From the NCBI RefSeq assembly GCF_011742145.1, contig NZ_JAAQQU010000098.1, forward strand, positions 62,001 to 126,000: a stretch of 64,000 nt of DNA, given 5' to 3'. The stretch is from Flavobacterium sp. J49. Its GTDB lineage: Bacteria > Bacteroidota > Bacteroidia > Flavobacteriales > Flavobacteriaceae. Positions within the stretch are counted from its first letter, which is position 1. Each line of letters opens with the position of its first letter. The notes below the pieces were generated by a model. The model worked only from the letters and a program-made list of their open reading frames with translations. It was not told where the DNA came from and did no database searches. The translations under genes were made by a program, and so were the position numbers. This document shows, one piece after another, positions 36,196-47,006 of the stretch.

Positions 36196-36699
36196 ATGAA
36201 AAACACAAAATACATTTTATTTTTACTCATTGCTTTTAGCCTAAACAGTTGCAGCGTTTATAACTTTACCGGAACAGGAAAGATTGATGCCAAGACGTTT
36301 CAGGTGAATTATTTTCAAAACAATGCCGAATTGGTTGAACCCGGAATCGAAAGAACCTTTACGTTGCGCTTACAGGATTTGATTCAGAATCAAACCAATT
36401 TGAATTTGACGAATTCCAACGGCGATTTGATGTATGAAGGAGAAATCACCGATTATCGAATCTCTCCAATGACGGCAACAGCCGATCAAAAAGCAGCCCA
36501 AAACCGTTTAACAATCGCTGTTAATGTTCGGTATACAAACAAAAACAAAGAAGCAGATAATTTTGAGAAAAGATTTTCATTTTTCTATGATTACAGCGGC
36601 GAAAGCCAATTGGTTGGTTCGCAATTAACTGAAGCTTTAGACGTGATTTTTGAAAGAATTACGCAAGATATTTTTAATGAGTCCTTGGCCAAATGGTAA
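36196..36699 (+). CDS. lptE: LPS assembly lipoprotein LptE (Bacteroidota type)
   Basis: 167 residues with a lipoprotein signal (MKNTKYILFLLIAFSLNSC, cysteine at 19) followed by SVYNFTGTGKID. The LptE/RlpB-like fold is indicated by TFQVNYFQNNAELVEPGIERTF, LNLTNSNGDLMYEGEITDYR and a terminal helix (LTEALDVIFERITQDIFNES). LptE plugs the LptD barrel that inserts lipopolysaccharide in the outer membrane. It lies between the sigma-54-type activator and the TPR-like gene, an order common in Flavobacteria. The next start codon is 8 bp beyond its stop codon. Confidence 0.88.
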   Translation: MKNTKYILFLLIAFSLNSCSVYNFTGTGKIDAKTFQVNYFQNNAELVEPGIERTFTLRLQDLIQNQTNLNLTNSNGDLMYEGEITDYRISPMTATADQKAAQNRLTIAVNVRYTNKNKEADNFEKRFSFFYDYSGESQLVGSQLTEALDVIFERITQDIFNESLAKW

Positions 36700-36706
36700 T
36701 TTACAA

Positions 36707-37531
36707 ATGAATTTAACTGATTATACCTATTTACTCAACAAACCCGAAGCCATCAACGATAGGTATGCGGAAACCTTAGACAATGTACTGAGTGCTTTTC
36801 CGTACTTTCAAAGTGCGCGCGTGTTGAAGTTGAAACATTTGTACAATCAGGACAGTTTCAATTACAATTACGCTTTGAAAGTTTCTGCCGCCTACACTAC
36901 GGACAGAAGTATTTTGTTTGACTTTATCACTTCAGATTCTTTTGTTTCGGTACAAAAAGGCTTGTATGAAAAGAAGCTCGAAGAGTTGATGAACATGAAT
37001 GTTGTGGGAATCGAAGAGGTAATTGTGGAATACAAACCTGTTCCCATTGATCCGTTAGAACAATCAATTTTAACTTCTATCAAAGAAGCAGCGCCTTCAG
37101 AAGAGCAAAAAGTAGAGGAAAAATTGGGTGTTGGCAAACCGTTAGAATTTTCTAAAGACGAAAAGCACTCTTTTCAGGAATGGTTGCAATTGTCTCGTTT
37201 AAAACCTATTGTTCGCGACCAAGCACCAAAAAAAGTCACTCCCGAAGAAGAAGAGAAGAAGAAAAAACTGGAATTAATCGACAAATTTATCGAGAACAAT
37301 CCAAAGATTTCACCCATTGCCAAAGACGCTACTGTACCTGTAATAGCGCCAATTGCCGAAGATACTTCGTATTTGATGACGGAAACTTTGGCCAGAGTTT
37401 ATTTGGAACAAAAAAAATATTCCAAAGCAATACAAGCTTATGAAATATTAATTTTGAAATATCCGGAAAAAAGTAGTTTCTTTGCAGACCGAATTTCGGA
37501 TATTAGAGTTTTACAAGAGAATAACAATTAA
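36707..37531 (+). CDS. TPR-like protein of unknown function
   Basis: 274 residues from the ATG at 36707 (MNLTDYTYLLNKPEAINDRY); the longer frame from a TTG at 36650 overlaps lptE and lacks support. The N-terminal half is helical and rich in aromatic residues; the middle is charged and disordered-looking (about 150-220, with a run of Glu and Lys). The C-terminal 50 residues (MTETLARVYLEQKKYSKAIQ and AYEILILKYPEKSSFFADRI) form one clear tetratricopeptide repeat. The gene is 12 bp from secG. The role is unknown; co-transcription with lptE and secG suggests envelope biogenesis. Confidence 0.78.
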   Translation: MNLTDYTYLLNKPEAINDRYAETLDNVLSAFPYFQSARVLKLKHLYNQDSFNYNYALKVSAAYTTDRSILFDFITSDSFVSVQKGLYEKKLEELMNMNVVGIEEVIVEYKPVPIDPLEQSILTSIKEAAPSEEQKVEEKLGVGKPLEFSKDEKHSFQEWLQLSRLKPIVRDQAPKKVTPEEEEKKKKLELIDKFIENNPKISPIAKDATVPVIAPIAEDTSYLMTETLARVYLEQKKYSKAIQAYEILILKYPEKSSFFADRISDIRVLQENNN

Positions 37532-37543
37532 TTACAATATATC

Positions 37544-37882
37544 ATGTTTACCATTTTTTTAGCATTAATAACTTTAGTTTGTTTCTTATTGATTATTGCC
37601 GTTATGGTTCAAAATCCTAAAGGTGGCGGTTTGTCTTCTTCTTTGGGTGGATCTCAAATGTTGGGTGGTGTTCAAAAAACTACCGACTTTTTAGATAAAA
37701 GCACCTGGTTTTTAGCTGCGACCTTAATCATTTTGATTTTGTTGTCAAGTATCAGTTTCCCAAGCATGGTTGGACAATCAGATTCAAAAGTAATTGACCA
37801 AACTGAAATAGCGCCAAAAACAGCTGCGCCATCAACTCCGGCTACTACTGCTCCTGTTACACCAACAGAAGAGAAAAAATAA
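37544..37882 (+). CDS. secG: preprotein translocase subunit SecG
   Basis: 112 residues. Two transmembrane helices (about 2-22 and 55-75) flank the conserved SecG loop with QNPKGGGLSSSLGGSQMLGG. The C-terminal tail (about 80-112) is rich in Ala, Pro and Thr and ends EEKK, longer than in enterobacteria but usual here. SecG assists SecYE in protein export. A terminator follows, separating it from groESL. Confidence 0.95.
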   Translation: MFTIFLALITLVCFLLIIAVMVQNPKGGGLSSSLGGSQMLGGVQKTTDFLDKSTWFLAATLIILILLSSISFPSMVGQSDSKVIDQTEIAPKTAAPSTPATTAPVTPTEEKK

Positions 37883-37903
37883 TAAAGAGTTCATCTTTAT
37901 ACC

Positions 37904-37929
37904 AATGCCAGCGCTGACATGCTGGCATT
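37904..37929 (+). terminator. terminator after secG
   Basis: AATGCCAGC and GCTGGCATT form a perfect 9-bp stem with an 8-base loop, then a T-run. It closes the miaB-to-secG run before groES. Confidence 0.9.
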
Positions 37930-38020
37930 TTTTTTAGGAAAAAATGGCAGACTCATTGGCTTGGCATAATTTCTGAAAAAAACGAAAACATCTTTACAAT
38001 AACATAAAATATATAACATT

Positions 38021-38296
38021 ATGGCATTAAACATTAAACCTCTTTCAGACAGAGTGATTGTGGAACCGGCTGCAGCTGAGACGCAAACGGCTTCCGGAAT
38101 TATTATTCCCGATACGGCAAAAGAAAAACCGCAAAAAGGAAAAGTGGTAGCGGTTGGAAACGGTAAAAAAGACGAACCTTTAACGGTTAAAGTCGGTGAT
38201 ACTGTTTTATACGGAAAATATGCCGGAACCGATTTAAAATTCGATGGCAAGGATTATCTCATCATGCGTGAGGATGACATCTTAGCAATTATTTAA
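38021..38296 (+). CDS. groES: co-chaperonin GroES
   Basis: 91 residues of the Cpn10 family ([20 protein letters not shown], then the mobile loop [17 protein letters not shown], and [19 protein letters not shown]). It caps the GroEL cavity. groEL follows 52 bp downstream. I find no CIRCE element and no good TAnnTTTG in the 90 bp before the ATG, so the promoter is unclear. Confidence 0.98.
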   Translation: MALNIKPLSDRVIVEPAAAETQTASGIIIPDTAKEKPQKGKVVAVGNGKKDEPLTVKVGDTVLYGKYAGTDLKFDGKDYLIMREDDILAII

Positions 38297-38336
38297 ATAA
38301 GTATTAAAATTCGAGTATTAAGTATTAAGACTATAA

Positions 38337-39980
<1,644 letters not shown>

Positions 39981-40028
39981 AATCTCCTTTGGAAATAAAT
40001 TCCAATATTTAAAATACAAAGACCAGAA

Positions 40029-40058
40029 ACGTCTCGAGAAATCGAGGCGTTTTTTTTT
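40029..40058 (+). terminator. terminator of groESL
   Basis: ACGTCTCGA and TCGAGGCGT pair over 9 bp (one G-T) with a GAAA tetraloop, followed by eight T residues. Confidence 0.9.
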
Positions 40059-40115
40059 ATTTATTTTGTAAATAAAATTTTATATTTTTGAACAACAAAA
40101 CAGACTTGTCTTACT

Positions 40116-42473
40116 ATGTCAAAAAACACTTTCTTCTATTTCATCTTAATGATATCCAACATTGTTTACAGTCAAGAAGCAATTGATGATAATAGATCGA
40201 AAATCATTTCAGCTCTTGAAAATTATTTTTTCTTAGAGAGAGAAGCTATTCATCTTCATTTGGACAAAACAACGTTTCTAACCCATGAGAAAATTTGGTA
40301 TCAAGGTTATATCATCAATCGCAAAACCAAGAAACCTTTTTTTACCACTAATGTTTTTGTAGTGCTATATGATGAAAAAGGCAAACAAGTATCCGAAAAA
40401 TTAATTTATGCTTATAATGGTATTTTATCGGGCGTTATCGATTTAGATACCAAAATGCCTTCGGGTAATTACTACATCCAAGTATACACCAATTGGATGA
40501 ACAATTTTAGCGAAGATGAATCGGCTATTTTCAAAATCAACATTATTAACCCAAGTGAAGGAATAAAAAATTACAAAAAAGCAGATGATGATTCCCTTGA
40601 TTTAACCCTTACTCCGGAAGGGAAAAGTTTTGTAACCGGAATAAATAATACCATCGGCATTAGGGTAAAAGATTGCCGTGGCAATGCTCCGGAAAATCTT
40701 GTAGCGACCATACAAAACTCAAAAGGAGAAACCCTCAAAAGTGTCAATCTCAACGCAGCCGGTTTTGGAAAATTTGAAGTCAATCCGGAGGACGATTTTG
40801 ACAAAGTTGTTCTGAAACACAATGATAAAACAATTGTCAAAACACTACCGTACAAACAGAGCATCGGTTTTGGTCTAGAGGTTAATAATTTTTCTTTTGA
40901 AACCAAGACCATTATTAAAATTAAAACCAATCCTGCTACAATAGAATCCTTTAAAGCACAAAAAGCTTATTTAATTGTTCACCAAGACAGCAAACATTTT
41001 ATCTATGACCTTGTTATGGACAAAAACAGTTTGGAACAAACTATCTCTCTACAAAACACCGATTTATTCTCGGGAATTAATACCATACGAATTATTGACA
41101 GCAATTTAAAAGAATGGGGCAATCGCTTGATTTATAATGCCCCAAAAAAAGAAACTTCAATCAGCATCACCAAAAATTACCGCAAAGAAGATAAAATTGG
41201 ATTCGTTGGCTATAGTAGTACACCTAATACAAGTTTCAGCATAACAATTGTTCCGACAGAAACCAAATCATTAAATGAGAACTACAGTATTTTAGCCGGC
41301 CTTGGCATAAATCCTTATATCAAAGAGTCTTTACCAAATGCCAACTATTATCTCTTTGAGCCCAAAAGAATTAAAAATTACGAATTGGATTTGTTTCTAT
41401 TGAATCAAACGGCTCCCAAATACGATTGGGAGAATATCAAAACGACAAAACCGGCTACTAACTTTAGTTTTGATATCGGACTTACTTTAAAAGGAAACAT
41501 CAATAAAAACGTCAAAAACTATAGCGATTACAAAGTCAAAATAACTTCTTTTAAAGACCAAATTATAAAGTCGACAGAAATCAATGAAAAAGGAGAATAC
41601 ACATTCGAGAATTTGATACTGACCGACTCTACCACACTAGCCATGACTTTGCTCAAACTACCCAACTTTGAAGCTGTTGACACCAAAATAGGACACCAGG
41701 TTTTAAACCGAAAAAAACCGTTTTACAATCCGTTTAAGCCAAACACCAGCCAAATATGTCCGGAAATCAAGGCTGAAAACACCTTAGCTGACCTTGACCT
41801 TCCAAAATTTTCTTCTCAAGCCATACAATTGGAAGAAATTAAAGTTGAAAAAAAACTAACCTATCAAAGGTCGATTGGAAATGGTCATCTTATGGGTTAT
41901 AAAGTAGATGAAAAAATGGAGAATATTGATTTACTAAGTTTTATCGAACGAAATGGTTTCACAGTCATCAGAAGATTTGGCGAAGCTACGATTTACAGTC
42001 GGGTCATAAATACCCTAAATGCCGAAAGACCGACACCGCAAATTATCATAGACGGAAGAGTACTTATGAATCAGTTTGAATTTACTACCATGCGAATGTC
42101 AGACTTTGACGAAATCTACATCAGTTCAAATGCCTTAGTTCCAGGAATGCTCAACCGTTCAGGGATTATAAAGGCTTATACTAAAAAGAATTTCAAACCA
42201 AACCATATCAAAGAAGACCCAAACAATGTGCTAATCAAAGAAGCCTTTTCTTTGTATCCTTTTTTTAAAAATGCTGACTACAAAAACACCAATAATCTGG
42301 GATTTGACCATTTTGGGTTAATTGAATGGGCATCATTATTAAACAGCGGTGAAGAAGGACAATTCCTTTTTAAAATAACCGATTACAACAAACCGACAGT
42401 AAAAGCCATTATCGAAGGAATGACTCAGGAAGGCAAACTAATACACGATGAAATAATTATTGAGATGAAATAA
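40116..42473 (+). CDS. large exported MG2-like / TonB-plug-like protein
   Basis: 785 residues with a signal peptide (FFYFILMISNIVYSQ). The N-terminal region (about 40-160) resembles the MG2-type macroglobulin domain: IHLHLDKTTFLTHEKIWYQG, SGVIDLDTKMPSGNYYIQVY. More beta-sandwich segments follow (about 170-520, including a carboxypeptidase-regulatory-like FKDQIIKSTEINEKGEYTF). The C-terminal third has plug-domain traits (IIIDGRVLMNQFEF, FDEIYISSN) but no outer-membrane barrel. Such proteins are frequent in Bacteroidota and usually uncharacterised. It stands alone and ends in a bidirectional terminator. Domain names are pattern-based, not searched. Confidence 0.75.
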   Translation: MSKNTFFYFILMISNIVYSQEAIDDNRSKIISALENYFFLEREAIHLHLDKTTFLTHEKIWYQGYIINRKTKKPFFTTNVFVVLYDEKGKQVSEKLIYAYNGILSGVIDLDTKMPSGNYYIQVYTNWMNNFSEDESAIFKINIINPSEGIKNYKKADDDSLDLTLTPEGKSFVTGINNTIGIRVKDCRGNAPENLVATIQNSKGETLKSVNLNAAGFGKFEVNPEDDFDKVVLKHNDKTIVKTLPYKQSIGFGLEVNNFSFETKTIIKIKTNPATIESFKAQKAYLIVHQDSKHFIYDLVMDKNSLEQTISLQNTDLFSGINTIRIIDSNLKEWGNRLIYNAPKKETSISITKNYRKEDKIGFVGYSSTPNTSFSITIVPTETKSLNENYSILAGLGINPYIKESLPNANYYLFEPKRIKNYELDLFLLNQTAPKYDWENIKTTKPATNFSFDIGLTLKGNINKNVKNYSDYKVKITSFKDQIIKSTEINEKGEYTFENLILTDSTTLAMTLLKLPNFEAVDTKIGHQVLNRKKPFYNPFKPNTSQICPEIKAENTLADLDLPKFSSQAIQLEEIKVEKKLTYQRSIGNGHLMGYKVDEKMENIDLLSFIERNGFTVIRRFGEATIYSRVINTLNAERPTPQIIIDGRVLMNQFEFTTMRMSDFDEIYISSNALVPGMLNRSGIIKAYTKKNFKPNHIKEDPNNVLIKEAFSLYPFFKNADYKNTNNLGFDHFGLIEWASLLNSGEEGQFLFKITDYNKPTVKAIIEGMTQEGKLIHDEIIIEMK

Positions 42474-42475
42474 AA

Positions 42476-42499
42476 AAAGCCTCAAGAAATTGAGGCTTT
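42476..42499. terminator. bidirectional terminator between the MG2-like gene and dedA-type gene
   Basis: AAAGCCTCAA and TTGAGGCTTT form a perfect 10-bp stem with a GAAA tetraloop, with A-run and T-run on either side, between converging genes. Confidence 0.92.
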
Positions 42500-42502
42500 T
42501 TT

Positions 42503-43192
42503 TTATTCTTCAGTTTCCGTTTTCGGAGTCTTTTTAATCATTTTAAGAAAGACCGGGAAAGTTGATATCAAAATAATGGCAATTACAATCTTTTCAATGT
42601 GATGTTTTAAATCGATATCAAACTTCTCTAAAAACATCCCGTACAAATAATGTCCGGAAAAAATCAGGATAAACGACCAAAGGATAGAACTGACTACATT
42701 GTAGAACATGAACTTCTTTTTGTCCATGGTTACAATTCCGGCTACTATTGGAGCAAAGGTTCTTACAATAGGTAAAAAACGGGCAAAGATGATGGCCTTT
42801 CCGCCATATCTTTCAAAAAAATCTTTGGACTGAATTAAGTATTTTTTCTTAAACCAAAAACTATCTTCCTTTTTATACAAATAATAACCGCTTTTAGAGC
42901 CAAACCAATAGCCAACCATATTTCCGACAATTCCTGCTATGGCTACCAAAACGGCCAATAACGTTACATTAATCAAGTCGCTTTCAATAAAAGTGAAATT
43001 CTCTACTAAATCACGGCTGTAAATTCCGGCTAAAAACAACAAACTGTCACCAGGCAAAAAGAAACCCGCAAACAAACCGGTTTCGGCAAATACAATAAAC
43101 AATACAATCCAAAGCCCTACTCTCACACCACCAACTGTCATGGTTATGTAAAATTCGGGATTCAACAATTGCATCCAATCAAAATCACTCAT
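42503..43192 (-). CDS. DedA family membrane protein
   Basis: 229 residues with five to six hydrophobic segments. The DedA/VTT signature includes the re-entrant motif region FFLPGDSLLFLAG and the conserved arginine motif FARFLPIVRTFAPIVAGI. Members of the family are lipid scramblases or flippases, including undecaprenyl-phosphate transporters, so a role in envelope lipid recycling is likely. It starts at the ATG at 43192 and ends a few bases from the shared terminator. Confidence 0.93.
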   Translation of the reverse strand: MSDFDWMQLLNPEFYITMTVGGVRVGLWIVLFIVFAETGLFAGFFLPGDSLLFLAGIYSRDLVENFTFIESDLINVTLLAVLVAIAGIVGNMVGYWFGSKSGYYLYKKEDSFWFKKKYLIQSKDFFERYGGKAIIFARFLPIVRTFAPIVAGIVTMDKKKFMFYNVVSSILWSFILIFSGHYLYGMFLEKFDIDLKHHIEKIVIAIILISTFPVFLKMIKKTPKTETEE

Positions 43193-43262
43193 AGAGTATA
43201 AAATTAGTGGGTAAAAAATTCGAGCGTGAAATTAGTGCTTTTTTTTGGGATAATGGGCAATT

Positions 43263-44030
43263 TTAAGGTTTTTGCAACAGTAGATTTTGAATAAAAGAAA
43301 TCGATAACGTGTGGTTCATCACATCGTTTGAAAAAGACGAAGTAATAAAGTGATTGAGATAACCCAATTCCAATCGGATATTGTTGTTATAATTGAGTCC
43401 GAGTCCAATTAAAAAGCGGTTTTGGTCGATGACTTTAGCATTTACTTTATTGTCTCCTAAGGTCAAAAAAATCTCGTTTTGAACCACCAAATAAAGTTCT
43501 TCTTTAGTGGATTTCAAATCGGTTAGATGGAATAAGTTTCGGTTTAAATAGCGCAACCTGTTCTGGTAATCAGAACCCATCGAAACGACATTAGCTTCCA
43601 CTAATCCTATTTTCTCTACCCAACGTTGTTCCAATCGAAATCTGTTGGTCATGAGATTCTTTCCGTCACGCCATTTTTTATTGACTTGAAATTGTTCCCA
43701 AAGGCGGTTCTCCTTGAAAAAATCATCCGCCGACGAGCTAAAAGTATTCACTAATGCGTATCCAACGGATAAGTTCTTAGTATCTGAAAGATAATAGATG
43801 GTTCCAACTCTGAATAAATTTTGCTGGCTTTGCTCCAATTGGTTGTCCATCCTGAATTGTGCTTCAATATGGTAACCCCAATGATTGGATACTTTATATT
43901 GACCGGTAAAAGCAAACCAAACTCTTTGATCTTGCTTGGTTTGTTGTGAAAACCCGGCAGAAAAAAAAGCGAGACTGATAAAAGCGAATACTATTTTCAA
44001 AGCAATTGTTTTTTTGGCTAAAATAGCCAT
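43263..44030 (-). CDS. DUF2490 family outer-membrane protein
   Basis: 255 residues with a signal peptide (IVFAFISLAFFSAGFSQ). The mature protein is a run of amphipathic strands typical of a small outer-membrane barrel (QRVWFAFTGQYKVSNHWGYH, NRFRLEQRWVEK, RLELGYLNHFITS), matching DUF2490. Function is unknown. The ATG begins directly at the base of the terminator of the upstream HMA-domain gene, so its own transcription start is unclear; read-through from the metal-related genes is possible. Confidence 0.82.
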   Translation of the reverse strand: MAILAKKTIALKIVFAFISLAFFSAGFSQQTKQDQRVWFAFTGQYKVSNHWGYHIEAQFRMDNQLEQSQQNLFRVGTIYYLSDTKNLSVGYALVNTFSSSADDFFKENRLWEQFQVNKKWRDGKNLMTNRFRLEQRWVEKIGLVEANVVSMGSDYQNRLRYLNRNLFHLTDLKSTKEELYLVVQNEIFLTLGDNKVNAKVIDQNRFLIGLGLNYNNNIRLELGYLNHFITSSFSNDVMNHTLSISFIQNLLLQKP

Positions 44031-44031
44031 A

Positions 44032-44061
44032 AAAAACTCCTTAAAAAATTAAGGAGTTTTT
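44032..44061 (-). terminator. terminator of the HMA-domain gene
   Basis: AAAAACTCCTTAA and TTAAGGAGTTTTT form a perfect 13-bp stem with a 4-base loop and a U-run on the minus strand, 7 bp after the stop codon. Confidence 0.88.
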
Positions 44062-44068
44062 AAATAAA

Positions 44069-44410
44069 TTATTTTCTTTCATACATGCAACAACCGTGGA
44101 GTTTATCGTAGTCTTCTTTAGTCGCTTTGACATCTTCGGTATCATGCCCTACTTTGGCTATCGCTTTTTTAACGTCGGTTACGGTACACTTCTCTTCATT
44201 GATAATCAAATGCAACACATGGTCATCAATATGCCAATCGGCGCTTTTCACTCCGGCCACTGAATAAGCAGCTTTTTCAATTCGCTTTTTACACATTTCA
44301 CAATTGCCGTTGACTTCAATATTGTGCTTGGCATTTTTGTTTTTTTTCTCTTGAGCTTGTGTCGTAAATGCTACAAATAGCAATAACATTCCTAAAACTA
44401 TATTTTTCAT
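44069..44410 (-). CDS. exported heavy-metal-associated (HMA) domain protein
   Basis: 113 residues with a signal peptide (MKNIVLGMLLLFVAFTTQAQ). The HMA fold spans about residues 29-97, with the metal-binding CxxC at C37 and C40 (NGNCEMCKKRIEKAAYSVAG), followed by a conserved VGHDTED. Two more adjacent cysteines (C107, C108) lie at the C-terminus. It should bind a soft metal such as copper in the periplasm. It is 25 bp downstream of the TonB-dependent receptor gene and almost certainly co-transcribed with it, which suggests that both serve one metal. Confidence 0.9.
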   Translation of the reverse strand: MKNIVLGMLLLFVAFTTQAQEKKNKNAKHNIEVNGNCEMCKKRIEKAAYSVAGVKSADWHIDDHVLHLIINEEKCTVTDVKKAIAKVGHDTEDVKATKEDYDKLHGCCMYERK

Positions 44411-44435
44411 AATCTCTATTTTTAATATTAAACTG

Positions 44436-46457
44436 TTATTTTATTTTGAATCTTAATCCGGCATAATACATCGCTCCGAAAACCGGCGCGTAAACTATTG
44501 ATGTATCAAAAGTGGGTCCAAAAGGATTATCCGCACCTAAAACCGCTCTGTGTTGCGTATAATTCCCAATATTTTCTCCTCCGACATACACTTCAAAAGT
44601 ACTCGAAAAAGTTCGGGTAATTTGGGCATTCATCGTGGAAAAGGAGGGTGAAAACTCGGGGAATCTGTCGTGGTGCGGATTGGTTGATGTATTGGGCAAT
44701 TGTTGTTGGCCTAACCAATTCCAAGTGTAGTCAAATTTCCATTGCTTTCCTTTGTCTACAATGTGTGTAGCATATTCAACATTTCCAAAAAAACGATGCT
44801 TGGCTTGTAATGGTCTTTGGTAACTGCCCGAGATATAATCGGTGGAAATGTCATAATATTTATAAGCCGTTCTCAAATTCAGATGCTTGATGATTTCCAG
44901 ATTGAAGTCAAACTGCAAACTGTTGGCATATGATTTTCCGTCCAAATTATAAAACAACACTTCTTGCGGTGAATTCATCACATCAACCACGGCTTGGTTT
45001 TGGAAATCGGTTCTATAGAAGTCGATAGTAGTATCGGCTTTCATTCCGAAAAGCATAAAGTTTTGGGTAAAACTTAAACCGTAATTCCATGCAATTTCGG
45101 CGTCCAAACCATAAATTTTTCCATTAGTGTCCAAAACAGAAAACACTCTTGAACTCGCAAAAAGGTTTTGGTTTTCGGCAAAAATATTCGCGGCACGCTT
45201 ACCTCTTCCGGCCGAAAAACGAAACACCGATTTTTCCCAAGGATTGTATTTAACATGCAATCTAGGCGTAAAAAATGCTCCTAACCTATTGTGGTAATCT
45301 AGTCGCCCACCCAAAATATAACTGAATTTATCGTTGTCGTCATAAGTGTACTCGAAAAAAGCGCCCACCGAATTGTCGATTCGGCTTACATCAGCCAAAT
45401 TCACAAACTCGGAATATTTGTCATAAGTAAAATTCAATCCGGCAGTAAACTTGTTCATGGTATTGCTGATGATGGAGTTAAAAATCAGGTTCGAATAATA
45501 ACTTTGCTGCTTGATATCGTATTGGTTTAACCCAAAATACGATTGCTGGTTGTGGTTGCTGAAAGCATTTTGGAACCCGATACTTTGGTAAGGCATGTCT
45601 TTAAACACATAACCTACTTTTGAACTGAAGTCCAAGCGTTCGGTGTTGATTTCCGAACCCCAATAGTTGGTAGTCAATCGGTCTCTATCGGGATCAAAAT
45701 CCAATTGACCGGTTTGTTTATCATCATTCATGTAACGAAGATTTAAAAACGAAACCCAACCCGATTCCGGATTTGCATATTGCCAACGATTGACAATATT
45801 TAATTGTTTGCCCAAAGGATTGTCCATAAAACCGTCGTCGTTCATGTCGTTTTTGGAAACACGCGCATTCCCGTGAACAAACAAACTCGTCGACCATTTG
45901 TCGGATACTTTTTTATTGAAATGGGTATTCAATTCGAAACGACTTCCGGTATCGCCATAAGTATTCAGAAAGAAGGGAATATCGCCTATGGGTTTGATTA
46001 ATTCGGTGTTAATTTGGCCTGAAATACTTTCATAACCATTAACGACACTTCCGGCTCCTTTGGTAATTTGGATGCTTTCTACCCAAGTTCCAGGTGTAAA
46101 TGACAAGCCATAAGCTTGAGAAGCGCCTCGTACCGAAGGAATATTTTCCTCGGCTATGAGTATATAAGGACTGGTGAGTCCTAACATTTTAATTTGTTTA
46201 GTACCGGTCAAAGCATCCGAAAAATTGACATCTATAGACGGATTGGTTTCGAAGCTTTCGGCCAAGTTACAGCAAGCGGCTTTAAGCAATTCCTTGCTGG
46301 TAACCAAAGTGGTATTGGCGGTAACATTTAGTGATTTTTTTATTCCTTTTCGGTTGCCTTCTACGGTTACGGTTTTTAAGGTATCATTTTTTATAGTCTC
46401 CTGTGAAAAACCTAAAGCAGAAAATAACAACGTTAAAAATAACGGTATATTTTTCAT
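44436..46457 (-). CDS. TonB-dependent receptor, probably metal-related
   Basis: 673 residues. A signal peptide (MKNIPLFLTLLFSALGFSQ) and a TonB-box-like LKTVTVEG segment lead into the plug (about 35-150, with PSIDVNFSDALTGTKQIKML and ITKGAGSVVNGYESISGQIN). The barrel follows to the C-terminus, ending YYAGLRFKIK with a final aromatic/charged strand. An unusual CC pair sits in the plug (LLKAACCNLAESFETNP). It lacks the N-terminal carboxypeptidase-like domain common in Bacteroidota. Context (HMA protein downstream, Cys-rich HYC_CC_PP protein upstream) suggests uptake of copper or a metal complex; this is inference. Confidence 0.9.
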   Translation of the reverse strand: MKNIPLFLTLLFSALGFSQETIKNDTLKTVTVEGNRKGIKKSLNVTANTTLVTSKELLKAACCNLAESFETNPSIDVNFSDALTGTKQIKMLGLTSPYILIAEENIPSVRGASQAYGLSFTPGTWVESIQITKGAGSVVNGYESISGQINTELIKPIGDIPFFLNTYGDTGSRFELNTHFNKKVSDKWSTSLFVHGNARVSKNDMNDDGFMDNPLGKQLNIVNRWQYANPESGWVSFLNLRYMNDDKQTGQLDFDPDRDRLTTNYWGSEINTERLDFSSKVGYVFKDMPYQSIGFQNAFSNHNQQSYFGLNQYDIKQQSYYSNLIFNSIISNTMNKFTAGLNFTYDKYSEFVNLADVSRIDNSVGAFFEYTYDDNDKFSYILGGRLDYHNRLGAFFTPRLHVKYNPWEKSVFRFSAGRGKRAANIFAENQNLFASSRVFSVLDTNGKIYGLDAEIAWNYGLSFTQNFMLFGMKADTTIDFYRTDFQNQAVVDVMNSPQEVLFYNLDGKSYANSLQFDFNLEIIKHLNLRTAYKYYDISTDYISGSYQRPLQAKHRFFGNVEYATHIVDKGKQWKFDYTWNWLGQQQLPNTSTNPHHDRFPEFSPSFSTMNAQITRTFSSTFEVYVGGENIGNYTQHRAVLGADNPFGPTFDTSIVYAPVFGAMYYAGLRFKIK

Positions 46458-46534
46458 TTTGTTGATTTAAAATTAATTCGATTTCAAACGATTCCCACCA
46501 AAAAAATGAGAATCTGAGCAGAATTCAGTTTAAA

Positions 46535-46954
46535 TCAGGCGTAAAAAGTGTATTGGCAATAAAGTTGGTAGAGTGGCGGTGCGTTGGAATCGCAATAGAA
46601 AGCCACTTTTTCATTCACAAATTTTGGAGCCTCAGCTACCGCAAAAAAGTGATTTTTATACTCGGAGAAATAAGCAGGTTCAAAATCGAGTGAAATCGTT
46701 TTGATGATGATTTTCTCGGTTTTGTTTTTTAAGTCGACTTTTTTATCGGAACAACAGTCTTTATGAGTTTTTTCGGGTTTAGCACAGCAGGTTTCTTCAA
46801 CCACTACTTGCATTTGACAGACTTCTTCTTCCGAAAAAACAGAAGAAATAGAAGCTATTTTCCCTTCACAATAATGCACACTAAACGCCAAGCCCGAATT
46901 GGAAACCAATATCAGCAAAGCGGTTAAAATACTAATGTGCTTTTTGAACTTCAT
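46535..46954 (-). CDS. HYC_CC_PP family exported cysteine-rich protein
   Basis: 139 residues with a signal peptide to about residue 23. The three elements that name the family are present: HYC at 27-29 (FSVHYCEGK), paired cysteines CC at 56-57 and 67-68, and PP at 126-127 (NAPPLYQLYC). The cysteine and histidine content suggests metal binding. It is followed 77 bp later by the TonB-dependent receptor gene on the same strand. A TAACTTTG -7-like element at 46959-46966 would start transcription at about the ATG itself, so the transcript may be nearly leaderless. Confidence 0.88.
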   Translation of the reverse strand: MKFKKHISILTALLILVSNSGLAFSVHYCEGKIASISSVFSEEEVCQMQVVVEETCCAKPEKTHKDCCSDKKVDLKNKTEKIIIKTISLDFEPAYFSEYKNHFFAVAEAPKFVNEKVAFYCDSNAPPLYQLYCQYTFYA

Positions 46955-47006
46955 AGCGCAAAGTTAACAATATTCGATTCTAAAAAACTTAAAATGTTCT
47001 TAAAAC

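Noticed and set aside
36650..36706. TTG start for the TPR-like gene inside lptE
   Set aside because: It overlaps the end of lptE, and the ATG at 36707 follows the lptE stop codon directly.
37936..38020. CIRCE-type heat-shock operator before groES
   Set aside because: No TTAGCACTC-N9-GAGTGCTAA-like inverted repeat is present.
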